Assembly (NCBI GenBank): GCA_014381105.1
Contig: JACMIO010000077.1
Coordinates: 1 to 11,566, forward strand
Direction of reading: 5' to 3'
Length of the DNA: 11,566 bases
DNA from: a bacterium
Lineage (GTDB): Archaea; Thermoproteota; Nitrososphaeria; Nitrososphaerales; Nitrososphaeraceae
A program made the translations under genes and the position numbers. Shown here one piece after another: positions 1-6,841 of the stretch (position 1 is the stretch's first letter; every line of letters starts with the position of its first letter). The notes beneath the pieces were generated by a model. The model was not told the origin of the DNA. It ran no database searches and saw only the letters and a program-made list of their open reading frames with translations.

Positions 1-74
1 AAGTCGCTTAAGATTGGAATTTAGAATAAATAGAAAGATAGATAATATGTTTATTCATATTTATCCTCTAACTC
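1..74. other. Left-edge flank before sufD
   Basis: This AT-rich stretch holds a weak TATA-like run (about 43-54, aatatgtttatt) centred about 26 nt before the sufD ATG. All three + frames meet a stop by about position 84. Any upstream gene such as sufB would end at or before roughly the first 25 bases, but too little sequence is present to identify it. Confidence 0.35.
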
Positions 75-1505
75 ATGACAACTAGTCTTATTTCCCTATC
101 ATCAATAGATGGCAAGTATGTAAAAGATAAAAGCATTACAAATTCAGAACCAGAATGGTTGATGGAAATAAGGAATAATGCATTTTCAAAATATTCCTCT
201 CTACCGCACGAAGTTTCACCACTATACAAGAAATATTCTGATGCTAATCTCCTATATCCAGACCGTGTTTATCTTTCTCAAGGGACTAAAACGTATGAAC
301 CAGAAGAATATCTTTACGAAAGAATAAAAGAGCTGGAGAAGGATACTAGTATCTTAAAAATAGGTTCCTCCATTGTTCATTCCAAAATTTCAGATAAGCT
401 ACAAGAACAAGGAGTTGTCATTTCAGATCTTAGAACTGCGATAAAGGAATATGCAAGTATTATAAAGAATAGTATACAATCAAACCAACTTGATTATTCT
501 GAAGACAAGTTCCTTGCATTAGAATTATCTTGTTTTGACTCTGGTATTTTTGTATATATTCCAAAAAATGTGATCATAGATGAACCAATTAGAATAATTG
601 ATGTGCTTGCGCCAGATGGAACCTCATCTATAACAAGAAACATTGTAATTGCTGAATCAAACTCAAAAGCAGGCATAGTACAAGAATTATATAGCAATAA
701 ACTATCTGATGATAGAATTCAGCAATCGCTGTTTGAGCTATTGGAATGTTATGTTGGAGCAAATGCAGAACTAGAAGTCGTGACACTTCAGGCAATGAAT
801 GAAAAGAATTCGGTTAATTTTTCGAATAGAAAAGCGTTCATTGAAAGGGATGCAAAAATGTCATGGTATATGGGTCTTTTTGGTTCTCAACTTTCAAGAT
901 ATAAAATTGATAATATCATGAAAGGAGAAGGAGCAAGCGCTGAAGATGTGGAAATAATTTTTGGTACTAATGACCAGTCATTCGATGTAACATCAAACCT
1001 AATTCACCATGGACAAAATACAAGAGGCAGAGTGTTATCAAAGTCAGTAATGAAAGACAAATCCAAATCTCTTTTTAAGGGAATGATAAAAATTGTTAAG
1101 GGCGCAAAATCTGCAGAGTCATTTCTTGCAGGACATGCCATACTGTTGGATAAGGGCGCAAAATCAGATACAATACCTGGGCTAGAAATTGAGACAAATG
1201 AAGTTAGGGCCACTCATTCTGCATCTGTTGCCCAGATAGATGAAAATCAAATCTTTTATCTTATGTGTAGGGGACTTAGTAACGAAGAAGCAAAAAGAGA
1301 AATTGTAAGTGGATTTCTAGAACCATTATCTCGGAAAATGGGTCCTACTATAAGAGCATGGGTAAATTATTTGATGGAAAATAAATGGCTTGGGAAACCA
1401 TTAATGCTCAAAACTGATGAAGCGATGGAGCACATTCTTGAAGTCGAAAAATCCAGATATAGAGAAGCTGATGATATATTCGAAAAACATTATAAGTATA
1501 GGTAG
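75..1505 (+). CDS. sufD: SufD-type Fe-S cluster assembly scaffold protein
   Basis: This is a SufB/SufD-family protein of 476 residues, part of the cytoplasmic SufBCD scaffold that builds Fe-S clusters. The N-terminal region (about 25-70) has the SufD-like pattern EPEWL...LP...PLYKKYSD. The beta-helix core spans about 145-415 and ends in a conserved stretch with His381 (RATHSASVAQ), then IFYLMCRGLSNEEA and GFLEP. SufD is known to contribute an essential His near this place, and His381 is the candidate. Cys398 lies two residues after the position of the SufB Fe-S Cys (FYC in E. coli, from memory), so the SufB/SufD boundary is not absolute, but the N-terminus argues for SufD. A charged tail of about 45 residues follows the core. 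The ATG at 75 has an AT-rich box (about 43-54) upstream. The Rieske gene starts 25 nt after the stop, so the two are probably co-transcribed. sufB and sufC are not in view; sufB may lie just left of the window. Confidence 0.9.
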   Translation: MTTSLISLSSIDGKYVKDKSITNSEPEWLMEIRNNAFSKYSSLPHEVSPLYKKYSDANLLYPDRVYLSQGTKTYEPEEYLYERIKELEKDTSILKIGSSIVHSKISDKLQEQGVVISDLRTAIKEYASIIKNSIQSNQLDYSEDKFLALELSCFDSGIFVYIPKNVIIDEPIRIIDVLAPDGTSSITRNIVIAESNSKAGIVQELYSNKLSDDRIQQSLFELLECYVGANAELEVVTLQAMNEKNSVNFSNRKAFIERDAKMSWYMGLFGSQLSRYKIDNIMKGEGASAEDVEIIFGTNDQSFDVTSNLIHHGQNTRGRVLSKSVMKDKSKSLFKGMIKIVKGAKSAESFLAGHAILLDKGAKSDTIPGLEIETNEVRATHSASVAQIDENQIFYLMCRGLSNEEAKREIVSGFLEPLSRKMGPTIRAWVNYLMENKWLGKPLMLKTDEAMEHILEVEKSRYREADDIFEKHYKYR

Positions 1506-1530
1506 ACGACTTTACTAGCTGTGATTGGGT

Positions 1531-1845
1531 ATGGCTGAATGGGTTAAGGTATGTGAAGTTAAAACGCTCAATAATGGTGACATGATAGACTTTGATCATG
1601 ATGAAAAAAAAATTCTAGTAGTAAACATAAACAATAAGATCTATGCAACTGATAGGATTTGCACTCATGCATACGCTGATCTTTCTACTGGATTTCTAAA
1701 TGAAGACGAAAACACTGTTACTTGTCCACTACACATGTCAAGGTTTAATCTAGAAAGTGGGGTTCCCGAGAATTTACCGGCCGAAGAACCTCTAAAGACT
1801 TATGGCACAGAATTGAGAGATGGTTGGATCCACATTTTAATTTGA
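1531..1845 (+). CDS. Small Rieske-type [2Fe-2S] ferredoxin
   Basis: This is a stand-alone Rieske domain of 104 residues that carries electrons through a [2Fe-2S] cluster held by two Cys and two His. The two ligand motifs are C44-T-H46 and C65-P-L-H68, 18 residues apart, as in NirD-like and dioxygenase-type soluble ferredoxins. The Cys pair that forms a disulfide in bc1-type Rieske proteins is absent, and there is no signal peptide or membrane segment, so it should be cytoplasmic. The ATG at 1531 is chosen over an in-frame TTG at 1525, which would add only two residues. It lies 25 nt after sufD with no obvious promoter between, so it is probably the second gene of that operon. Its partner enzyme cannot be told from the sequence; a link to Fe-S assembly, or merely being a client of it, is inference. 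Confidence 0.9.
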   Translation: MAEWVKVCEVKTLNNGDMIDFDHDEKKILVVNINNKIYATDRICTHAYADLSTGFLNEDENTVTCPLHMSRFNLESGVPENLPAEEPLKTYGTELRDGWIHILI

Positions 1846-1855
1846 AAAATCTGAG

Positions 1856-2425
1856 TCACACAGTCTCATTTTCATGCTCTACTTTTCTTGGTCTAATGGA
1901 ATAAATTAATAATCCAATGATTATGGCCATAATAATGTAGTTTATGGGAGGGGTCAGAATCATTGAAATTGTTCCTATCTTTGGGATTACATATACTACT
2001 TTTCCAACATAGTTTTCCATAAAAAGTGGAAAGTCTATGCCGGGAATAGAATATGGGTTTGCATCTCCTTTTGTCGTCACAACTTCTTTTCCCAAGAAAG
2101 TTCCAATTTCAGAGATCCTGTGCACAATTACCTTGGGCTTCCCGTCTTCTGTCGTTGCTTCCGGTGCTCTAAAAACAATAATGTCTCCAACTCTAAGATT
2201 ATTAAATGAAGTTTCAAAAGAGTTATTCTTGATTATAACAATATCGCCAATGTTAATTTTTGGAACCATGCTCCCGCTTACTACAACGTAAAATGGATTA
2301 AAAGATCCAAAAAATGTGTATATAGAAAGTAGACCTCCTCCGACAATTATCGCAACGCCTATCAAACTATATATCGTGTTTTTTTTCATTTTAAATATAT
2401 TCTTGTAATCTATCAGAATGACCAT
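1856..2425 (-). CDS. Archaeal type I signal peptidase
   Basis: This S26-family peptidase (189 residues) removes signal peptides from exported proteins at the outer face of the cytoplasmic membrane. A membrane segment at about 18-40 is followed by the catalytic serine in VVSGSMVP (Ser52). The general base is His102 (VIVHRIS), the archaeal/ER-type His in place of the bacterial Lys. The conserved GDAN motif supplies Asp121. A second hydrophobic segment (about 161-177) anchors the C-terminus. The start at 2425 is preferred because a TATA-like stretch near 2455-2466 fits it. An alternative ATG at 2389 would shorten the N-terminus by 12 residues and has no box at the right distance. The gene diverges from the 135-residue protein and converges on the Rieske gene, from which it is separated by 10 nt. 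The propeller protein and the 129-residue protein in this window are plausible clients. Confidence 0.9.
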   Translation of the reverse strand: MVILIDYKNIFKMKKNTIYSLIGVAIIVGGGLLSIYTFFGSFNPFYVVVSGSMVPKINIGDIVIIKNNSFETSFNNLRVGDIIVFRAPEATTEDGKPKVIVHRISEIGTFLGKEVVTTKGDANPYSIPGIDFPLFMENYVGKVVYVIPKIGTISMILTPPINYIIMAIIIGLLIYSIRPRKVEHENETV

Positions 2426-2454
2426 TAAAACTTATTGATCGGTATTAATGACAT

Positions 2455-2466
2455 TAAAAAATATAT
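2455..2466. promoter_or_regulatory. Shared AT-rich TATA-like element between divergent genes
   Basis: An A/T run (attaaaaaatatat) lies about 27 nt before the ATG at 2489 on the + strand, the spacing expected of an archaeal TATA box for a leaderless transcript. Read on the other strand it would place the signal peptidase transcript start about 10 nt before the ATG at 2425. One or two overlapping TATA boxes are possible. Confidence 0.5.
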
Positions 2467-2488
2467 CTAACAAATCTGTTTACTTGTT

Positions 2489-2896
2489 ATGGATAATAAA
2501 AAACAAAATCAAGTTGCAAGAGAGGAATCTATCAGGAACAAAGAAAAATGTCATAATTTACTCTTATTATCTCAAAAAATCCGTTACGTTGGCATAATTA
2601 ATAATTTTGGTAAAACCATTGCAGGACAATTACGCCCGGGTCTTGCTCCCTTACTCAATGTTGAACAGGCAATCAATGAACATTTTATTGAGGCAACTCG
2701 CAATCAGCTCAGGAAAGCATTTGATTCCACACTAGGTCCCACATCATACACTCTTACTGTAAATGAGAAGGTGATAACACTGACCTTTCCATTGCAATCA
2801 GGAGGATATTATTACGTAACTTTAGACAATGATATTAGAAAAGAGGATCTTGCGGAATTGATAGATTCTCTGACTCAAAAAATTAGGACTTTTTAG
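2489..2896 (+). CDS. Small protein of unknown function, DUF6659-like
   Basis: This soluble protein of 135 residues has no recognised catalytic motif. Its layout is a charged helical N-terminus (1-30), a strand-and-turn core with IRYVGIINNFGKTIAGQLRP (31-50), a helix (56-78), two strands (about 86-101 and 106-113) and a C-terminal amphipathic helix (116-133). The pattern 'strand, FGK.IAG, long helix, two strands, helix' resembles a roadblock/profilin-like or PAS-like fold. From memory it matches a thaumarchaeal family labelled DUF6659, often present in several copies per genome; that label has not been searched. There is no signal peptide. A single Cys21 is present. It stands alone, divergent from the signal peptidase, and its stop is 13 nt from the stop of the eL15 gene opposite. 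A sensory or scaffolding role would be a guess from the fold. Confidence 0.75.
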   Translation: MDNKKQNQVAREESIRNKEKCHNLLLLSQKIRYVGIINNFGKTIAGQLRPGLAPLLNVEQAINEHFIEATRNQLRKAFDSTLGPTSYTLTVNEKVITLTFPLQSGGYYYVTLDNDIRKEDLAELIDSLTQKIRTF

Positions 2897-2909
2897 AGTT
2901 AGAATCGGT

Positions 2910-3368
2910 CTACTTTGCAAAAGCCTTTAATCTTTTCTTAAATTCGACATCTCTCAAAATTGAAGGATGACCAGGATCTGCCAGTATGATTTCATACCAT
3001 ATGTTTTTACCGTCTTTGTATAGAAAATAAGACCCAATAACCTCCATATTTGGATACTTGTCGTTCACTCTTCTTTCAGCGACTTTTTTCATGCTATCTG
3101 TCTGTTTGATTCTAACCACACCCAAATGTTTTGGTCTTCTTCCAGATGTGGGACGTTGTTTTCTCATACCACCTCTTCCAACCTTCGTACGGACTACGAC
3201 AATGCCTTGTTTTGCCTTGTATCCCAATTTATGGGCTCTATCCAATCTACTCGGCCTTTCAATTCTGTGTATGGTTGGTTCCTTTCTCCACGTCATGGCT
3301 TTCTCTTTTAGTTCCTGAGAATTGGTTTTCCACATTTTTGTCCACATTTCAGCCATATACTGATGCAT
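2910..3368 (-). CDS. rpl15e: 50S ribosomal protein eL15 (L15e)
   Basis: This is ribosomal protein eL15 of the large subunit, a family shared by archaea and eukaryotes and absent from bacteria; it binds 23S rRNA. The start at 3368 gives MHQYMAEMW, which lines up with the usual archaeal N-terminus of the M.KY..E.W type. An upstream in-frame ATG at 3377 would add three residues that do not fit. Recognisable blocks are IHRIERPSRLDRAHKLGYKA, the basic VRVGRGGMRKQRP-like loop (here TKVGRGGMRKQRPTSGRRPK) and WYEIILADPGHPSI near the C-terminus. At 152 residues it is shorter than many euryarchaeal homologues of about 190, lacking the basic C-terminal tail, which I believe is usual in this phylum. The gene has its own TATA-like box and is not in a ribosomal operon here. 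Confidence 0.95.
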   Translation of the reverse strand: MHQYMAEMWTKMWKTNSQELKEKAMTWRKEPTIHRIERPSRLDRAHKLGYKAKQGIVVVRTKVGRGGMRKQRPTSGRRPKHLGVVRIKQTDSMKKVAERRVNDKYPNMEVIGSYFLYKDGKNIWYEIILADPGHPSILRDVEFKKRLKAFAK

Positions 3369-3392
3369 ATTACACATAACTCCAGTTAAGAC

Positions 3393-3402
3393 CTTAATAT
3401 CT
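3393..3402 (-). promoter_or_regulatory. TATA-like box of eL15 gene
   Basis: On the - strand this reads gatattaagg, centred about 29 nt before the ATG at 3368. It predicts a transcript start very close to that codon and supports 3368 over 3377 as the translation start. It was identified by eye only. Confidence 0.4.
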
Positions 3403-3456
3403 GTATTTTGTTAGTCAAAGGATAGATTTGGCAAGATACAGTTTGAATCAATATTT

Positions 3457-4389
3457 TCATCTATTTGTCAGTAAAGTCTGAATTACTTTTTCTGCTATGA
3501 CATTTGAAGCAAGTTCCTGAGCTTCTTTGGTCTGCGCAGCAATATGAGGACTGCAAATCATATTTGGGAGATTTAATAACTCTGTGTTGGTTGGTGGTTC
3601 TACTTCAAAGACATCAAGCGCTGCACCAGCAATTCTTTTCTCGGTTAACGCCGTAAATAATGACTTTTCGTCTATTATTTCTCCCCTGGATGTATTAATC
3701 AAGAAGGAAGTAGGTTTCATATATGACAGTGTTTCTGAATTAATGAGATGTTTGGTTTTTTCTGTCAGAGGTACATGACATGTTACAAAATCAGAATTTT
3801 CCAGTAAAGTCTTCAAATCTGTTTTTATCATACTTACTTCCCTAACGTAATCTTGATTGATTGGGAAGATATCATATCCTATCAGGTTCATACGAAGGCA
3901 TTTTGCAATTCGTCCAACGTTTCTGCCAATATTCCCTACTCCTATTATTCCCAAGTATTTTCCCCTTAGCTCGCTACCAACAAGTTCTTTCTTTAGCCAT
4001 TTGCCCTTCTTCATTCCATCATCGGCTTTGGGAATATTCCTGGACAAGGCTATCATATGACCAATTACCAATTCTGATACTGCGTTCATTGCGGCCTCAG
4101 CTGCGTTTAAAACCTTGATTCCTTTTGATTCAGCATATTCAGTATCTATGTTATCTAATCCGACACCAACCCTGGCAATAATCTTGACATTCGGGGCAGC
4201 GTCAATTACCTTTTTTGTTATTTTTGTTCTGCTTCTTACTATGATCACATTGGATTCTCCGACGGTGGTCAGTAAATCATCTGGCTCAATTTCAGGTTTG
4301 TAATCGACTATTAATCCCGCCTTTTTTAAAATGGTTATACCTATCTCATCTATAGCATCGCAGACAATTACTTTGCCCTCAACCTGCAT
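3457..4389 (-). CDS. serA: D-3-phosphoglycerate dehydrogenase, short form without ACT domain
   Basis: This is a D-2-hydroxyacid dehydrogenase that most likely oxidises 3-phosphoglycerate with NAD+ to 3-phosphohydroxypyruvate, the first step of serine synthesis. The Rossmann domain has GVGNIG (150-155) with Asp173 (GYD) at the position that favours NAD. Catalytic residues are Arg235 (INTSRGEIIDE), Glu264 (ALDVFEVEP) and His282 (SPHIAAQTKEAQ). VRSR (51-54) and GVGLDNID (75-82) are typical of phosphoglycerate dehydrogenases. At 310 residues it ends soon after the catalytic lobe and lacks the ACT/ASB regulatory domains of the long (about 525-residue) enzymes, so serine feedback through that domain is not expected. 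Other hydroxyacid substrates cannot be excluded from sequence. The ATG at 4389 has a well-placed TATA-like box; eL15 starts just downstream but has its own box. Confidence 0.88.
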   Translation of the reverse strand: MQVEGKVIVCDAIDEIGITILKKAGLIVDYKPEIEPDDLLTTVGESNVIIVRSRTKITKKVIDAAPNVKIIARVGVGLDNIDTEYAESKGIKVLNAAEAAMNAVSELVIGHMIALSRNIPKADDGMKKGKWLKKELVGSELRGKYLGIIGVGNIGRNVGRIAKCLRMNLIGYDIFPINQDYVREVSMIKTDLKTLLENSDFVTCHVPLTEKTKHLINSETLSYMKPTSFLINTSRGEIIDEKSLFTALTEKRIAGAALDVFEVEPPTNTELLNLPNMICSPHIAAQTKEAQELASNVIAEKVIQTLLTNR

Positions 4390-4410
4390 GACATATGCAA
4401 ATTACAGGTC

Positions 4411-4419
4411 TTATAATTT
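4411..4419 (-). promoter_or_regulatory. TATA-like box of serA
   Basis: On the - strand this reads aaattataa, centred 26 nt before the ATG at 4389. That is the standard distance for an archaeal TATA box serving a leaderless mRNA. No Shine-Dalgarno-like GGAGG stands before the ATG. Confidence 0.55.
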
Positions 4420-4435
4420 GGTTGCTAAAGGGGAC

Positions 4436-4825
4436 TTAACTGTAACTAGAATTGGAAATTATTTCTGCGATCACTGAATCAACGTAGTACTTGTGTTTGT
4501 CTTGAAAATCATCAACCTCCCATGCGAAATGACTCCCTCCGGTTGTTGTTGGTTCTGTAATCCCGGTATTGTTTCCTATGTTGTTGAGTTCGGGATTTGA
4601 TTCATACACTTTCCCATCAGGTTTTACATAAACATAGTTAGGAGAATTGCCAATCTGGTTCTCAGAAATGTTAAAGGTGTTTGCCACTCTTAAGATCGCT
4701 ATATCCGGGGAAATTGGTAATCTAGATAATGAAGGCCGATTCTGAGAATCCTGAAGACCAAAAAAAACAATAGCGGTTACCAATATTCCAAACGAAATTG
4801 TTAACAAGATTCTTTTATTTATCAA
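4436..4825 (-). CDS. Small membrane-anchored protein of unknown function
   Basis: I do not recognise this 129-residue protein. A short basic N-terminus (INKR) precedes one hydrophobic segment (about 6-24), followed by a polar, presumably extracytoplasmic domain. That is the topology of a signal anchor or an uncleaved signal peptide; no clear cleavage site or lipobox Cys is present. The outer domain has no Cys. It carries several N-x-S/T sequons (residues 52, 85 and 125), which archaea may glycosylate. Short blocks such as YVYVKPDGKVYE (64-75) and SHFAWEVDDFQDKHKYYVD (98-116) look folded. Start choice: the frame is open to the left of 4825 but has no ATG or GTG, so TTG at 4825 is the best start. 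It gives the N-terminus directly before the hydrophobic segment, and a TATA-like tctaatata stretch lies at about 4842-4850. Whether it works with either neighbouring enzyme is unknown. Confidence 0.65.
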   Translation of the reverse strand: MINKRILLTISFGILVTAIVFFGLQDSQNRPSLSRLPISPDIAILRVANTFNISENQIGNSPNYVYVKPDGKVYESNPELNNIGNNTGITEPTTTGGSHFAWEVDDFQDKHKYYVDSVIAEIISNSSYS

Positions 4826-4841
4826 CTTGATTCCACTATGT

Positions 4842-4850
4842 TCTAATATA
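4842..4850 (-). promoter_or_regulatory. TATA-like box of the 129-residue anchored-protein gene
   Basis: On the - strand this reads tatattaga, centred about 21 nt before the TTG at 4825. It is slightly closer than the ideal distance, so it only weakly supports the TTG start. Confidence 0.3.
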
Positions 4851-4901
4851 GGCTGTCATTTCATATTGTCTCAAATTAATCGCATCTATTTGAAATTCAA
4901 A

Positions 4902-6290
4902 TTATTTTGAACCTAGAATATTTTTCTTCGAAAGAGCACTGTCTAGTTCTTCTTTTGTCATTAGTCCCTTTTCAAGTATCAATTCTCTGATGCTTTTGTT
5001 GGTGGCCATTGACTCCTTGTATATCTCTGATGCCTTAAGGTATCCTATATGGGGATTGAGCAGAGTTACTAGAACTGGACTCTTTTCCACAAATAATTCA
5101 AGTTTCTGCTCATTTGCTTTTAGTCCATCTATCATATTATGCGAATAAATTGGCAGAAAATTTTTTAACATATCAGTCGATTCTAATATGTTTTTTATCA
5201 TGCCTGGTAACATTACATTTAGCTCAAATTGACCTGCCTGAGCAGCCAGAGCGATGGAGACATCATTTCCTACGATAATAAAACAAATCATGTTAAGGCA
5301 TTCAGACAGTGAAGGATTTACTTTACCAGGCATTATCGACGATCCGGCATGTACGGCAGGGATTGTAATTTCTGATAGTCCCGCAATAGGGCCTGATGCC
5401 ATCAACCTGATATCATTTGACATTTTTATTAACTCGATTGCGATATTTCTTAGGGTAGAAGAACACATCGTTGTCTCAAATTTGCTTTGTAAAGAAAAGA
5501 AATAGTTTTGTGACGGCTTTAAATTTAATTCAGAGATCTGAGAAAGATATTTGACCACTAGTTTATCATATCCTGGTGGAGTATTAGCCCCCGTACCAAC
5601 CGCTGTACCACCCAGTCCTACATATTCTAGGTCGGCACATGCATCCTCAATCTTACTCAGGCCCATTTTAAGTGAAAAAGCATATACATCAAACTCAGCG
5701 CCCAATGTAACTGGTATTGCATCCATCAAGTGAGTTCGACCAATTTTCATAACTTCTCTGAATTCCTGAGCCTTATTTTCAAGCGACATTATGAGTGTAT
5801 TTAGCGACTCTACAACTCCTTTCATATTCATTAATAACGCAACATGCATCGCAGTTGGAAAAGTATCGTTACTAGACTGTGACATATTTACATCATCGTT
5901 AGGACTTATGAATGAGTAATCGCCAATACTATGATCACTAATTTCAAGAGCTTTGTTTGCAATTACTTCATTCATATTCATATTAAATGCAGTTCCTGCA
6001 CCTGAATTGATAGTATCAACTATGATTTGATCATGCAATTTTCCCGAAAGTATCTCATCACACGCCTTTACTATTGCATCTGATTTTTCTACTGGGAGCG
6101 TCTTCAAATCTCTGTTTGCAAGTGCCGCAGAACGTTTTATCATAGCAAATGCCTTTATCATGTTCGCATGAGGTTTCTGACCAGTTACTTTGTATTGGTT
6201 CGAAGCTCTAACCGAAAATGGTCCATAATAAGCATTAGATGGAACTTTAACCTCACCTAGAGAATCCTTATCAAGACGATACGGTTCCAT
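4902..6290 (-). CDS. Class II fumarase / aspartate ammonia-lyase family enzyme
   Basis: This 462-residue homotetramer-type lyase either hydrates fumarate to malate or releases ammonia from aspartate to give fumarate. All family blocks are present: GAGT (Thr100) with NMNMNEVIANKALE, NDDVNMSQSSND (131-142), GRTHLMD (Thr186, His187), and the mobile SS loop GSSIMPGKVNP with Ser317/Ser318, Lys323 and Asn325. Features point both ways. SQSSND, IGRTHL and GGTAVGTG resemble fumarase (FumC). NTPPGY (236-241), NDIRLMASGP where fumarases have RW, AAQAGQFELNVM (349-360), and VTLLNPHIGY (408-417) resemble aspartase. On balance aspartate ammonia-lyase is somewhat more likely, but no symbol is assigned. The C-terminal domain (about 390-455) is complete. 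The ATG at 6290 has a TATA-like box 26 nt upstream. The gene stands alone, with a 113-nt gap to yjbQ upstream. Confidence 0.88.
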   Translation of the reverse strand: MEPYRLDKDSLGEVKVPSNAYYGPFSVRASNQYKVTGQKPHANMIKAFAMIKRSAALANRDLKTLPVEKSDAIVKACDEILSGKLHDQIIVDTINSGAGTAFNMNMNEVIANKALEISDHSIGDYSFISPNDDVNMSQSSNDTFPTAMHVALLMNMKGVVESLNTLIMSLENKAQEFREVMKIGRTHLMDAIPVTLGAEFDVYAFSLKMGLSKIEDACADLEYVGLGGTAVGTGANTPPGYDKLVVKYLSQISELNLKPSQNYFFSLQSKFETTMCSSTLRNIAIELIKMSNDIRLMASGPIAGLSEITIPAVHAGSSIMPGKVNPSLSECLNMICFIIVGNDVSIALAAQAGQFELNVMLPGMIKNILESTDMLKNFLPIYSHNMIDGLKANEQKLELFVEKSPVLVTLLNPHIGYLKASEIYKESMATNKSIRELILEKGLMTKEELDSALSKKNILGSK

Positions 6291-6310
6291 AAATACGAAA
6301 ACCAGCGTTG

Positions 6311-6321
6311 ATCTAATAAAT
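6311..6321 (-). promoter_or_regulatory. TATA-like box of fumarase/aspartase gene
   Basis: On the - strand this reads atttattagat, centred about 26 nt before the ATG at 6290, as expected for a leaderless transcript. It partly overlaps the first copy of a short AATCAATC repeat. Confidence 0.5.
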
Positions 6322-6403
6322 CAATCGACTCTATACTTAGGACTGACTATTTGCAATAATCAATCAAGCTCTAAGTAATCCAGCCTGTTCTTGTGATCTA
6401 TTT

Positions 6404-6823
6404 TTACTCTCCTAACACTTTGACGAGGACTTTCTTGTTGCGACAACCATCAAATTCTCCATAAAAAATTTGTTCCCAAGGTCCAAAATCAAGTTTACCC
6501 TTGGTGATGGCTACCACTGTCTCACGACCCATTATTTGACGCTTTAAATGGGCATCGGCGTTATCTTCTCCAGTATCATTATGCGAGTATTGTTTTGTGG
6601 GTAAATGAGGTGCTAGATTCTCAAGCCACTTCTCAAAATCCTGATGCAAGCCTGCCTCATTATCATTAATAAAAATACTGGATGTTATGTGCATAGAATT
6701 GACCAGACAAATGCCTTCACTGACCTTTGATTCACACACAATTTTTTCTACCTCTGAAGTTATGTTTACCAATTTGAATTTCTTTTCAGTGTGAAAAGTC
6801 AAATATTTTGTAATTGACTTCAT
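6404..6823 (-). CDS. YjbQ/UPF0047 family protein
   Basis: This cytoplasmic protein of 139 residues covers the whole UPF0047 (YjbQ, TIGR00149) family. Members form small beta-rich oligomers with a His/Glu metal-like pocket. Some show weak thiamin-phosphate synthase activity, and the true role is unsettled. Diagnostic blocks are CLVNSMHITSSIFIND.E (39-56, His45 and Glu56), YSHNDTGEDNADAHLKRQIMG (79-99, His81, Asp87, His92), a central FGPWEQIFYGEFDG (113-126), and the C-terminal R.KKVLVKVLGE. Cys127 replaces the proline usual in DG.R. The ATG at 6823 sits 26 nt from a strong TATA-like stretch, so the mRNA is probably leaderless. It diverges from the propeller gene. No thiamin gene lies nearby, so the context does not support a thiamin role in particular. 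Confidence 0.88.
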   Translation of the reverse strand: MKSITKYLTFHTEKKFKLVNITSEVEKIVCESKVSEGICLVNSMHITSSIFINDNEAGLHQDFEKWLENLAPHLPTKQYSHNDTGEDNADAHLKRQIMGRETVVAITKGKLDFGPWEQIFYGEFDGCRNKKVLVKVLGE

Positions 6824-6841
6824 ATTAATGAAAAATTAAGT

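Noticed and set aside
1..11. Possible C-terminus of sufB (frame ending GTC GCT TAA at 3-11)
   Set aside because: Two residues before a stop are not enough to identify a gene.
494..697. Open frame on the - strand inside sufD
   Set aside because: It lies wholly within a well-supported gene, has no recognisable domain and no promoter-like element; the same holds for frames opposite the middle of sufD and its end (1004-1213, 1408-1599).
1525..1530. TTG start for the Rieske gene two codons upstream
   Set aside because: The ATG at 1531 is a stronger codon and the extra two residues add nothing conserved.
3058..3379. Overlapping + strand frames opposite eL15
   Set aside because: They are complements of the basic, Arg/Lys-rich eL15 gene; translations are Cys/Phe/Leu-rich without family features.
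5254..5733. + strand frames opposite the fumarase/aspartase gene
   Set aside because: The - strand frame carries all catalytic motifs; the + strand products are shadows of it.
6291..6403. tRNA or box C/D guide RNA in the gap before the lyase gene
   Set aside because: No cloverleaf, TTCGA-like T-loop, or paired C (RUGAUGA) and D (CUGA) boxes at proper spacing were seen.
4902..6823. A metabolic operon of serA, anchored protein, lyase and yjbQ
   Set aside because: Each has its own TATA-like box, with gaps of about 45-115 nt, so shared orientation probably does not mean one transcript.
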